DNA from: Arenibacterium halophilum
Lineage (GTDB): Bacteria > Pseudomonadota > Alphaproteobacteria > Rhodobacterales > Rhodobacteraceae
DNA length: 64,000 bases
Assembly: GCF_005938225.1 (NCBI RefSeq)
Contig: NZ_VCPC01000001.1
Span: 310,001-374,000, forward strand
Direction of reading: 5' to 3'
The notes under the pieces were generated by a model that saw only the letters and a list, made by a program, of their open reading frames with translations, had not been told where the DNA came from and ran no database searches. Position numbers and translations under genes: made by a program. Of this stretch, positions 9,848-17,427 are shown one piece after another. Numbering within the stretch: the stretch's first letter is position 1; every line of letters begins with the position of its first letter.

Positions 9848-10993
9848 TTAGAGCGCCGGGGAGGACGTTACGTCGTGCCCATATAACCACGTGTAACGCG
9901 GCGCGAGCCAGCGGCCTGCGACTGTCAGCCCGAGTTGTCCGATCTCGCGCATTGGACTGCGTGCGTGGAAACGCCACGCGTTTGCACCGGCAGCTGCGAC
10001 CACGCGCCTGACCCGCTCGATCCGGCGTGCCTGGTAGGCGGCAAATCCACCGTCATTTGTCAGGCAGTCAGCCAGCACCCAAGCGTCTTCGATGGCCATG
10101 CAAGCGCCCTGTGCCATATAGGGCAGCGTTGGATGTGCGGCATCGCCCAGCAAAGCAATCGCGCCCTTGTGCCATTGGCTGGCCACCGGATGCAGGTAGA
10201 GCGCCCAGATATGCGCAGTTTCGATGCGTTGAAACAGTTGCCCCACCGGCCCGCCGAAATCCGCAAAGGTGGCGCGCACTTCGGCTGCATCAATCGTGTC
10301 GCGCCAGCTGTCGCGCTCCCAGTCGCGGCGCTCTTGAAAGGCGACGATGTTGGTGACCTTGCCGTCGCGCAGCGGATAGGTCACAGCGTGTCGGCCCGGC
10401 GCCATCGTCAGGGTGGCCCGTTCCGGCGCGCCGGGCTGCCCCGGCACCAGCGCCCGGTAGGCCACCTGCCCCGAGAATTCTGCGATTGTGTCCCCCGCGA
10501 CAGCGGCTCGCCCCGGCCCGCGCATCCCGTCTGCCGCAATGAGCAAAGGCGTTTCCATCTCGCGCCCCGAGGCAAGGTGGATGCAGGCGGCACCACCAAC
10601 AGTACTGACCGCCACCGCCGTCTGGCCAAGCTCGATATTCACCCCTGCGGCCTGCGCTGCACGGGCCAGCGTTTTTATCAGATCCGCCCGGTGAAAGTAC
10701 CATGTCGGCCCGGCAGCAGGCGGTGGCAGGCGCATCACAAGCCGACCGGCACGATAGTCGCGAAGGTCTACACCCTGAGAACAAACAGCTGGCGGTGGGT
10801 CATCGAACACTCCAAGCGCACGCAGGACGACCATGCCGTTCTGCGCGATCTGGATTCCAGCGCCGACCTCGGTCAACGCCTCAGCCTGTTCCAGCACCCG
10901 TACCCGCGCGCCGCGCCGGGCCAAAGCCAGCGCCGCGGTCAGCCCGCCAATTCCCGCGCCCAGCACGGTGATCTCTTGCCCTGTCAGCGCCAT
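9848..10993 (-). CDS. FAD-dependent monooxygenase, salicylate-hydroxylase-like
   Basis: 381-residue group A flavoprotein hydroxylase. The N-terminal FAD motif GAGIGGLTAALALARRG (residues 12-28) is followed by VLEQAEALTEVGAGIQIAQNG, the DG-type motif AADGMRGPGR, and the second FAD motif GDAAHPTLPYMAQGACMAIEDAWVLAD split here by its usual residues. These are the marks of NahG/UbiH-type enzymes that hydroxylate aromatic rings with NAD(P)H. Neighbours (DUF6614 gene convergent; dksA upstream in the same direction) give no pathway, so the substrate is unknown. Start supported by AAGGGGG before the ATG. Confidence 0.88.
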   Translation of the reverse strand: MALTGQEITVLGAGIGGLTAALALARRGARVRVLEQAEALTEVGAGIQIAQNGMVVLRALGVFDDPPPAVCSQGVDLRDYRAGRLVMRLPPPAAGPTWYFHRADLIKTLARAAQAAGVNIELGQTAVAVSTVGGAACIHLASGREMETPLLIAADGMRGPGRAAVAGDTIAEFSGQVAYRALVPGQPGAPERATLTMAPGRHAVTYPLRDGKVTNIVAFQERRDWERDSWRDTIDAAEVRATFADFGGPVGQLFQRIETAHIWALYLHPVASQWHKGAIALLGDAAHPTLPYMAQGACMAIEDAWVLADCLTNDGGFAAYQARRIERVRRVVAAAGANAWRFHARSPMREIGQLGLTVAGRWLAPRYTWLYGHDVTSSPAL

Positions 10994-11015
10994 ACAGCCC
11001 CCTTGAAACGCAAAA

Positions 11016-11037
11016 CGCCGGAGCGTGGGCCCCGGCG
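11016..11037 (-). terminator. Terminator downstream of dksA
   Basis: On the minus strand CGCCGG - loop - CCGGCG is followed by TTTTGCGTTT, 26 bases after the dksA stop. Confidence 0.7.
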
Positions 11038-11062
11038 CCTGTAAGCTGTTGCGACCCTTCGG

Positions 11063-11485
11063 TCAGTCGTCGCGGTGCACTTTTTCGCGGCGCTCGTGAC
11101 GTTCCTGCGCCTCGAGGCTCATTGTTGCGATCGGCCGTGCATCCAGCCGCTTGAGCGAGATCGGCTCGCCCGTGACTTCGCAGTACCCGTATTCGCCTTC
11201 GTCAATGCGTCGCAGCGCCGCGTCGATCTTGGTAACCAGCTTGCGCTGGCGGTCGCGCGTCCGCAGTTCAAGCGCGCGATCGGTTTCTTCGCTGGCACGG
11301 TCCGCAACATCGGGAATGTTGCGCGTGCCATCCTGAAGACCCTCGATCGTATCGCGGCTTCCTGCAAGTAATTCTTGTTTCCAGTTCAGAAGCTTGCGCC
11401 GGAAATATTCAACCTGACGTTCGTTCATGAACGGTTCGTCTTCGGCCGGTTGATAGTCATCCGGCAAGAAGGATTCCTGCTTCAT
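11063..11485 (-). CDS. dksA: RNA polymerase-binding transcription factor DksA, degenerate zinc finger
   Basis: Binds the RNA polymerase secondary channel and works with ppGpp on rRNA and amino-acid promoters. 140 residues from the ATG at 11485 (GAGGGGG upstream). The coiled coil is typical and the tip DVADRASEE keeps the key Asp and Ala. The zinc-finger segment reads YGYCEVTGEPISLKRLDARP then IATMSLEAQERH: only the first of four zinc cysteines remains, the others being Thr, Ser and Ala. Cysteine-poor DksA proteins are known in Rhodobacter, so this is probably the lineage norm rather than damage. The family assignment is firm. Confidence 0.93.
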   Translation of the reverse strand: MKQESFLPDDYQPAEDEPFMNERQVEYFRRKLLNWKQELLAGSRDTIEGLQDGTRNIPDVADRASEETDRALELRTRDRQRKLVTKIDAALRRIDEGEYGYCEVTGEPISLKRLDARPIATMSLEAQERHERREKVHRDD

Positions 11486-11669
11486 TTTTGCCCCCTCAGA
11501 CTGGCCAAGACCGTTGGACATAATTTTCCCCTGGTATCTGGCACCCCACTGCCGCAGCGTTTATCCGAGGCACCCGAGAATGTCACTACACAATAGTGCC
11601 ACGCTCTGTTTTAAAGATGTGAACAGCCTCGGGGCTGTTTCCGGCGCAGAAACAAAGGATTGGCGAGGC

Positions 11670-12512
11670 ATGAAATTTCAGGGCACCAAAGATTACGTAG
11701 CGACCGAAGACCTGACGATCGCGGTCAATGCCGCCGTCGCGCTGGAGCGGCCGCTGCTGGTCAAGGGCGAACCAGGCACCGGCAAGACCGAGCTGGCGCG
11801 GCAGGTCGCGGATGCCCTTGGGATGCGGATGATCGAGTGGAACATCAAATCCACCACCCGCGCGCAACAGGGCCTGTATGAGTACGATGCGGTCAGCCGC
11901 CTGCGTGACAGCCAGCTGGGCGAGGAAAAAGTTCACGATGTGTCCAACTACATCCGTCGCGGAAAGCTGTGGGAAGCATTCGCCTCGGACGAGCGCGTGG
12001 TGTTGCTGATCGACGAGATCGACAAGGCCGATATCGAGTTTCCGAACGACCTTTTGCAGGAACTCGACAAGATGGAGTTCCACGTCTACGAGACCGGCGA
12101 AACCGTCGCCGCCGTGAACCGCCCCGTGGTCATCATCACGTCGAACAACGAAAAAGAGCTGCCCGATGCCTTCCTGCGGCGCTGTTTCTTCCACTACATC
12201 CGCTTCCCCGACGAAGCCACGATGCGCAAGATCGTCGAAGTGCACCACCCCGGGATCAAGGAATCGCTGCTGACCACAGCGCTGACGCAATTCTATGAAC
12301 TTCGCGAAACTTCGGGGCTGAAGAAAAAACCATCGACCTCGGAAGTGCTGGATTGGCTCAAGCTCCTGCTGGCCGAAGATCTGACGGCGGAAGACCTGAA
12401 GCGCGACGGGGCCAATGCCCTGCCCAAACTGCACGGCGCCCTGCTGAAGAACGAACAGGATGTTCATCTGTTCGAACGGCTCGCCTTCATGGCGCGCGCC
12501 CAGAACCGCTGA
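11670..12512 (+). CDS. MoxR-family AAA+ ATPase
   Basis: 280-residue AAA+ chaperone-like ATPase. Walker A GEPGTGKT at residues 33-40, Walker B VLLIDE at 111-116, sensor 1 IITSNNEKELPDAFLRRC. MoxR proteins work with von Willebrand A (VWA) proteins to insert metals or activate protein complexes; here a CoxE-like VWA gene lies 2 kb downstream in the same direction. Start chosen at the ATG preceded by AAAGGA and GAGG. Divergent from dksA across 184 bases. With the GNAT, DUF2927 and small membrane genes that follow closely it probably forms one operon. The client protein is unknown. Confidence 0.92.
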   Translation: MKFQGTKDYVATEDLTIAVNAAVALERPLLVKGEPGTGKTELARQVADALGMRMIEWNIKSTTRAQQGLYEYDAVSRLRDSQLGEEKVHDVSNYIRRGKLWEAFASDERVVLLIDEIDKADIEFPNDLLQELDKMEFHVYETGETVAAVNRPVVIITSNNEKELPDAFLRRCFFHYIRFPDEATMRKIVEVHHPGIKESLLTTALTQFYELRETSGLKKKPSTSEVLDWLKLLLAEDLTAEDLKRDGANALPKLHGALLKNEQDVHLFERLAFMARAQNR

Positions 12513-12521
12513 GTTACCACC

Positions 12522-12974
12522 ATGAGCAAGATCGCCACCACCGTCCGCCCTCTGCGCGAAAGCGACCGTGCCGACTGGCAGGAGATGTGGGCGGGTTACC
12601 TCGAATTTTATGAATCCTCTGTCACGCCCGAGGTCTATGACAGCACCTTTGCCCGGCTGTTGGGTGACGATCCGCGTGATTTCAACGCGATGATCGCAGA
12701 ACAGGACGGGCGTGCCGTGGGGTTGGTGCATTACCTGTTCCACCGCCACGCCTGGAAGATCGAAGAGGTGTGTTACCTGCAGGATCTCTATGCCCGCCCC
12801 GAAGCGCGTGGCACCGGTGCGGGGCGCGCGCTGATTCAGGCGGTGTATGACGTGGCCGATGCCAAGGGCGCGCCCTCTGTCTACTGGATGACGCAAGAGT
12901 TCAACGCCGTGGGCCGTCAGCTGTATGACCGGATCGGCGTGCTGACGCCGTTCATCAAATACGCGCGGCCATGA
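12522..12974 (+). CDS. GNAT-family N-acetyltransferase
   Basis: 150 residues with the GNAT fold: RPLRESDRADWQEMWAGYLEFY at the N-terminus, the acetyl-CoA-binding segment LQDLYARPEARGTGAGRALI (about residues 86-105), and VYWMTQEFNAVGRQLYDRIG, a pattern common in small-molecule acetyltransferases. Starts 10 bases after the moxR-like gene and its stop overlaps the next start (ATGA), so it is translationally coupled to the DUF2927 lipoprotein gene. The acceptor substrate is unknown. Confidence 0.85.
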   Translation: MSKIATTVRPLRESDRADWQEMWAGYLEFYESSVTPEVYDSTFARLLGDDPRDFNAMIAEQDGRAVGLVHYLFHRHAWKIEEVCYLQDLYARPEARGTGAGRALIQAVYDVADAKGAPSVYWMTQEFNAVGRQLYDRIGVLTPFIKYARP

Positions 12975-14335
12975 AGATGTGGGCGCTGCTGTGCGCTGTT
13001 CTGATGCTGGCCGCCTGCGAAAGCGACACCAGCCCGGATCAGCCCACACGCGCCCAGATCGGCGAGTCGAGCCTGCCGCCGATGAAGACCTTCGGCGTCA
13101 GCTATGTCCGCCCGCCGGTCTATAGCAACGTCAACATCGCGCAGGATTTCCTTGACCTGCATTTCCAACTGGAAAGCGGGCGCGAGTTGCCGAATTTCAC
13201 GCGGTTCGAGGGGCCGATCACCCTGCGCGTGGCCGGGCAAGCGCCCGCCTCACTGAAAACCGATCTGACCGCGCTTCTGGCGCGCCTGAATCGCGAAGCC
13301 GGGATTTCGATTTCGGAAATCTCGCGCGGCGAGGCCAATATCACGGTCGAAGCGGTCAACCGGTCCGAGATCAAGCGCGCCCTGCCCCAGGCCGCCTGTT
13401 TCGTGGTGCCCAACGTCAGCTCTCTGGCGGAATTCATGCGCAACCGGCGCGCACCGCAAACCAACTGGTCGATGCTGCGCGAACGCTATCGCATGGCGGT
13501 GTTCCTGCCCAATGACACCGCCCCGCAAGAGGTGCGCGACTGCCTGCACGAGGAACTGGCGCAGGCATTGGGGCCGCTGAACGACATGTATCGACTGGCC
13601 GACTCCGTCTTCAACGACGACAACGTGCACACGATCCTGACCGGCTACGACATGCTGATCCTGCGCGCGACCTATGCCCCCGAGCTGCATTCGGGCATGT
13701 CGCGTACCGAGGTGGCCAGTCGCCTGCCCGGCATTCTGACCCGGATGAACCCACGTGGTGACAGCGAACCGAGCCACGCCATTTCCGCCACGCCCCGCAA
13801 CTGGATTGCCGATGTGCAAACCGCACTTGGCCCCGGCGTCACGCTGACAACCCGCCGCGCGGCGGCGGCACGGGCGGCACGCACGGCATCAGAGCTGGGC
13901 TGGCAGGATCATCGCCGCGCCTTCAGCCACTACATGCTGGGCCGGATGATTCAGGCGACCGACCCGGTGCTGGCACAGCAGCATTACTCAAACGCCATGT
14001 CCTATCTGGAACGCACGCCCGGCACCGAGTTGCATCGCGCGTTCATCGCCACGCAAACAGCGGCGTTTTCCGTCGCGCGTGGACGCGGCGACGAGGCGCT
14101 GGCCCGGATCGAGCCGCATCTCGACATCGCCCGCCGCGCCGAAAACGCCGCCCTTCTGGCGACGCTGATGCTGCTTCAGGCCGAAGCGCTGGACCTGCTG
14201 GGGCGGGACGAAGAGGCGCAGGCGGTTCGGCTGGACAGTCTGGGATGGGCGCGATACGGCTTTGGCTCGGACGGCGCGGTGCGCGCCAAGATGAAGGAAA
14301 TCGCAGCCCTTGCGCCCAAGGCGCGCCGCGGCTGA
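12971..14335 (+). CDS. DUF2927 domain lipoprotein
   Basis: 454 residues. A short signal peptide ends in the lipobox LAAC with the lipidated cysteine at 16, so the protein is predicted to sit in the outer or inner membrane facing the periplasm. The region NFTRFEGPITLRV to LHEELAQALGPLNDMYRLADSVFNDDN has the features of DUF2927, a putative metal-independent protease-like domain found in alphaproteobacteria; the ChEELxQxLG stretch resembles a degenerate zincin helix (inference). The C-terminal third is helical and repeat-like (TPR-type spacing). Coupled by a 4-base overlap to the GNAT gene. Confidence 0.82.
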   Translation: MKMWALLCAVLMLAACESDTSPDQPTRAQIGESSLPPMKTFGVSYVRPPVYSNVNIAQDFLDLHFQLESGRELPNFTRFEGPITLRVAGQAPASLKTDLTALLARLNREAGISISEISRGEANITVEAVNRSEIKRALPQAACFVVPNVSSLAEFMRNRRAPQTNWSMLRERYRMAVFLPNDTAPQEVRDCLHEELAQALGPLNDMYRLADSVFNDDNVHTILTGYDMLILRATYAPELHSGMSRTEVASRLPGILTRMNPRGDSEPSHAISATPRNWIADVQTALGPGVTLTTRRAAAARAARTASELGWQDHRRAFSHYMLGRMIQATDPVLAQQHYSNAMSYLERTPGTELHRAFIATQTAAFSVARGRGDEALARIEPHLDIARRAENAALLATLMLLQAEALDLLGRDEEAQAVRLDSLGWARYGFGSDGAVRAKMKEIAALAPKARRG

Positions 14336-14355
14336 TCCGAAAGGAACACGACAAG

Positions 14356-14523
14356 ATGCTGGTGATTGGCGGGGCGCTCATTGGGGCCGTACTGGGCGCG
14401 TGGAGCGCGCGGCGCAACGGGGGCAAGACAGTCGATATGTTGCAATATGCAGCAGGTGGCGCGATCGGGCTTGCCCTTCTGGGCACCATTGCAACCATCG
14501 TGATCCACCGCATGATGCTCTGA
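14356..14523 (+). CDS. Small two-helix membrane protein
   Basis: 55 residues, AAGGAA ribosome site ten bases before the ATG. Two hydrophobic segments, MLVIGGALIGAVLGAWSA (1-18) and AAGGAIGLALLGTIATIVI (about 33-51), joined by a basic RRNGGK loop. Small proteins of this make-up occur at this place in related genomes as far as I recall; no function known. Sits 20 bases after the lipoprotein gene and 61 before the VWA gene, so probably in the same operon. Confidence 0.7.
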   Translation: MLVIGGALIGAVLGAWSARRNGGKTVDMLQYAAGGAIGLALLGTIATIVIHRMML

Positions 14524-14584
14524 CTGCTGGCACAGACGGGCACGACGGTCTAGGCTGGACCTGCCCGCAACTATTGGAGCGCCC

Positions 14585-15769
14585 ATGTTTCTTCCGTTTT
14601 TCGAAAACCTCCGAAAGGCCGGTGTTCCGGTCAGCCTGCGCGAATTCCTGAGCTTTCTCGAAGGCATGAAAGGCGGTCTGGCGACCTATGATGTCGAGGC
14701 GTTCTATTACCTCGCGCGGGTGACGATGGTGAAAGACGAACGCAACCTGGACAAGTTCGATCAGGCCTTTGCCGCGAGCTTTAAAGGGTTGGAAGATATC
14801 TCGTTCGATCAGGTGCTCGAGGCCGTCGACCTGCCCGAGGACTGGCTGCGCAAGATGAGCGAAAAGCACCTGACCGACGCCGAAAAGGCCGAGATCGAGG
14901 CGCTGGGCGGGTTCGAAAAGCTGATGGAGACGCTGCGCGAGCGGCTGCGCGAACAGCAAAAGCGCCATCAGGGCGGCAACAAGTGGATCGGCACCGGGGG
15001 TACCTCGCCTTTTGGCGCCTACGGCTACAACCCCGAAGGCGTGCGCATCGGCCAGAAAGAAGGCCGCCACGGGCGCGCGGTCAAGGTCTGGGACAAGCGC
15101 GAGTTCAAGAACCTGGACGACACGGTGGAACTGGGTACGCGCAACATCAAGGTCGCGCTGAAACGCCTGCGCCGCTGGGCACGCGAAGGCGCGGCGGACG
15201 AGCTGGACCTTGACGGGACGATCCGCTCGACCGCGGAAAACGGATATCTCGACGTGAAGACCCGCCCCGAGCGGCGCAATGCTGTGAAAGTGCTGCTGTT
15301 TCTGGATGTGGGCGGGTCGATGGATCCGCATGTGAAGGTGGTGGAAGAGCTGTTTTCGGCCGCGCGCAGCGAATTCAAGCATATGGAACACTTCTACTTC
15401 CACAATTGCCTGTATGAAGGTGTGTGGCGCGACAATCGCCGTCGCTGGGATGCCCAGACCCCGACGCACGAGGTGTTGCGCACCTATGGGCCTGACTACA
15501 AGGCGATCTTTGTCGGCGACGCCTCGATGAGTCCCTATGAAATTGCCTATCCCGGCGGGGCGAATGAACACTGGAATGCGGAATCCGGGCAGACATGGTT
15601 GAAACGTGCCCGCGACCAGTGGAGCTCGACCTTGTGGATCAACCCCATCCCCGAAAAATACTGGAGCTATACCCAGTCCATCCAGATGGTGCAGGATATT
15701 TTCGAGAACCAGATGGTTCCCATGACATTGGCAGGGCTGGAAAAAGGAATGCGCGAACTGACGCGCTAA
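14585..15769 (+). CDS. CoxE-like VWA-domain protein
   Basis: 394 residues, likely the partner of the upstream MoxR-type ATPase. The VWA domain in the C-terminal half has the metal-ion-dependent adhesion motif D241-x-G243-x-S245 (FLDVGGSMDPH) and a following FVGDASMSPYEIAYPGG segment. The N-terminal half is a helical, charged region ending with a Gly/Lys-rich linker at about 126-165. This arrangement matches the CoxE/YehP-like group, which with MoxR helps assemble metal centres, as in CO dehydrogenase maturation. No dehydrogenase genes are nearby, so the target here is unknown. A palindromic terminator follows. Confidence 0.88.
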   Translation: MFLPFFENLRKAGVPVSLREFLSFLEGMKGGLATYDVEAFYYLARVTMVKDERNLDKFDQAFAASFKGLEDISFDQVLEAVDLPEDWLRKMSEKHLTDAEKAEIEALGGFEKLMETLRERLREQQKRHQGGNKWIGTGGTSPFGAYGYNPEGVRIGQKEGRHGRAVKVWDKREFKNLDDTVELGTRNIKVALKRLRRWAREGAADELDLDGTIRSTAENGYLDVKTRPERRNAVKVLLFLDVGGSMDPHVKVVEELFSAARSEFKHMEHFYFHNCLYEGVWRDNRRRWDAQTPTHEVLRTYGPDYKAIFVGDASMSPYEIAYPGGANEHWNAESGQTWLKRARDQWSSTLWINPIPEKYWSYTQSIQMVQDIFENQMVPMTLAGLEKGMRELTR

Positions 15770-15817
15770 TCACCCGGCCGCAGCCGGCGACGGGTGCCTG
15801 AGACATAAGAGAAATTT

Positions 15818-15847
15818 AATCCGGCGGGAGTCATTCCGCGCCGGATT
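15818..15847. terminator. Bidirectional hairpin between convergent genes
   Basis: AATCCGGCG - 12 bases - CGCCGGATT, a 9-bp stem with A/T-rich flanks on both sides, between the VWA gene and a small leftward ORF whose stop codon lies inside it. Confidence 0.6.
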
Positions 15848-15977
15848 TCTGTTCTGCGCTGGACTGGCCCTTCAGGGCCGACAGCAGCTCTGCAATCCGA
15901 TCATCGCTGTCGGATCTGTCCGTCGTGTTGACCCTGAAAGCAAGCTTCAGGTTCTGCGCTATTTCATCACGTGGCAT
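15831..15977 (-). CDS. 48-residue protein, possibly a diverged NepR-type anti-sigma regulator
   Basis: MPRDEIAQNLKLAFR start at 15977 with GAAGCAGGTG upstream; the frame is open 21 codons further but without a better start. The pattern IAQNLKLAF-(about 9)-DDRIAELLSALKG resembles the core of NepR anti-sigma factors (IxxNLKxxY ... VPDRFxxLLxxL) of the alphaproteobacterial general stress response, though the VPDRF core is only partly matched (SDDRI). NepR genes normally sit beside ecfG and phyR; here the neighbours are a VWA gene and an M48 protease, so the match is weak evidence. Could equally be an unrelated small protein. Confidence 0.5.
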   Translation of the reverse strand: MPRDEIAQNLKLAFRVNTTDRSDSDDRIAELLSALKGQSSAEQKSGAE

Positions 15978-16195
15978 GGCACACCTGCTTCGTTTTCTTT
16001 TGCTCAGCCCCTGTTGGTACAGGAATAATGGCTGGGACACCGAATGGGTTCCGCGATTTTGTCAGTTTTTCACACGACGGTTAACATGTGATAAATTCGT
16101 AACATGCGTTTCAGCAAGTTACAAACCGTTCACCAGACTGTCGGTCCTTAAGCCGGGGCCTTGCCGGGCAGGCTGTTCACCGCCATATCTGGGGC

Positions 16196-16888
16196 ATGTT
16201 GCGCTTTAGTCCAATTCTACTGGCCGTTCTTTACGCGGTGATCATGTACCGGTTTTCGGTCTGGCGCACCAATCGCGAGTTGAACAGCAAATCCACCCGA
16301 CTGGTCGATCCGCGCCTGAATCGCCTGACAGACCGCATGGCGGCGAGCCTCGAAGTCGATCAAGTGCCGGTGCACATCTATGAAATCGATCCGGTGAACG
16401 GGTTGGCGGCGCCCGATGGGCGTATCTTCATCACGCGCGGCTTCTATCGCAAGTTTCAGGCAGGCGAGATCACTGCCGAAGAGATGGGTTCTGTCATCGC
16501 GCACGAGTTGGGGCATGTGGCGTTGGGACATTCGCGGCGGCGGATGATCGACTTTTCCGGTCAGAATGCCATTCGCACCGCACTGATGATGGTGATCGGG
16601 CGGTTTGTGCCCTTTATCGGGCCGTGGATTGCGGGGATGCTGACATCGCTTCTGGCGGCGCGTCTGTCACGGCAGGATGAATACGAAGCCGATGAATATG
16701 CCGCCGCGCTGCTGACCAAGGCCGGGATCGGGATCGCGCCACAGAAATCCATGTTCCGCAAGCTCGCCGCGATGAGCGAAGGCCACGGAAGCGCCCCCGC
16801 ATGGCTTCTAAGCCACCCCAAGACGGAAGAGCGCATCGCCGCTTTGGAACGGTTGGAACGCAACTGGGGTCTCTACCCGCCGTCGTGA
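16196..16888 (+). CDS. M48-family metalloprotease
   Basis: 230 residues with an N-terminal membrane anchor (LLAVLYAVIMYRF) and the zinc motif HELGH at 103-107; the third ligand is in the DEYEADEYAA segment near residue 165. A second hydrophobic hairpin (ALMMVIGRFVPFIGPWIAGML) lies between, as in HtpX/Oma1-like membrane proteases that degrade misfolded membrane proteins. Shorter than HtpX (about 290). Its 3' end overlaps the convergent PIN-domain gene by 16 bases. Upstream 218 bases hold no recognisable gene. Confidence 0.9.
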   Translation: MLRFSPILLAVLYAVIMYRFSVWRTNRELNSKSTRLVDPRLNRLTDRMAASLEVDQVPVHIYEIDPVNGLAAPDGRIFITRGFYRKFQAGEITAEEMGSVIAHELGHVALGHSRRRMIDFSGQNAIRTALMMVIGRFVPFIGPWIAGMLTSLLAARLSRQDEYEADEYAAALLTKAGIGIAPQKSMFRKLAAMSEGHGSAPAWLLSHPKTEERIAALERLERNWGLYPPS

Positions 16889-17427
16889 TCCGCCAACGCG
16901 CGGCCCAGCCGGGGCAAGCGCGCTTTTTTCAGCAAGGCCCGCATCTGCCAGTCTTCGCCCGACAAGCGGCGCGCGGTGTCCAGCACGGATTGCGCGACGG
17001 GCACGACCCGGTCAGGGTTCGCCTGCCACGCCTGAAAAAGGAAGGTGTCTGGATCAACGCGCGCCACCCCTTCTTCGGCCAGTAGGTTGCGCGGGAAATC
17101 CTTGGCGTTCATCGTCATGATCGCATCGGCCGAGACATCGACAGCAACCGCCAGCACGTGAATGTCGGCGGCGTCGGGCAGGTACAGCCGCGATTCCAGA
17201 CCTGGTGCAGCCGGGCGCAGCGCCTTGGGCCAAGCCGCGCGCAGCAGCGCGATTTCCGCCTCGCCCTGCGCGGCGCCCTCTGGCCCCAGTCGCGCGGCGG
17301 CGCGGCGCCATTCTTCCAGTATCCTCTCGGACCAGAGCGGGGTGAACACGCCCGCGCGGGCCACCCCCAGCACCAGTTCGCGCATCACCGTGGGGAACAG
17401 GACGCAGGTGTCGATGACGATCTTCAC
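16873..17427 (-). CDS. PIN-domain protein, probable RNase
   Basis: 184 residues. The N-terminal VKIVIDTCVLFPTVMREL has the first PIN acidic residue; ILEEWRR supplies the second; PDAADIHVLAVAVDVSADAI and TMNAKDFP carry the later acidic positions typical of the COG1569-like PIN group. The GTG start at 17427 overlaps the stop of the rRNA methyltransferase gene (GTGA), so translation is coupled to it. No antitoxin-sized gene precedes it, arguing against a VapBC pair. Function unknown; an RNA-processing role is a guess from the coupling. Confidence 0.8.
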   Translation of the reverse strand: MKIVIDTCVLFPTVMRELVLGVARAGVFTPLWSERILEEWRRAAARLGPEGAAQGEAEIALLRAAWPKALRPAAPGLESRLYLPDAADIHVLAVAVDVSADAIMTMNAKDFPRNLLAEEGVARVDPDTFLFQAWQANPDRVVPVAQSVLDTARRLSGEDWQMRALLKKARLPRLGRALADHDGG

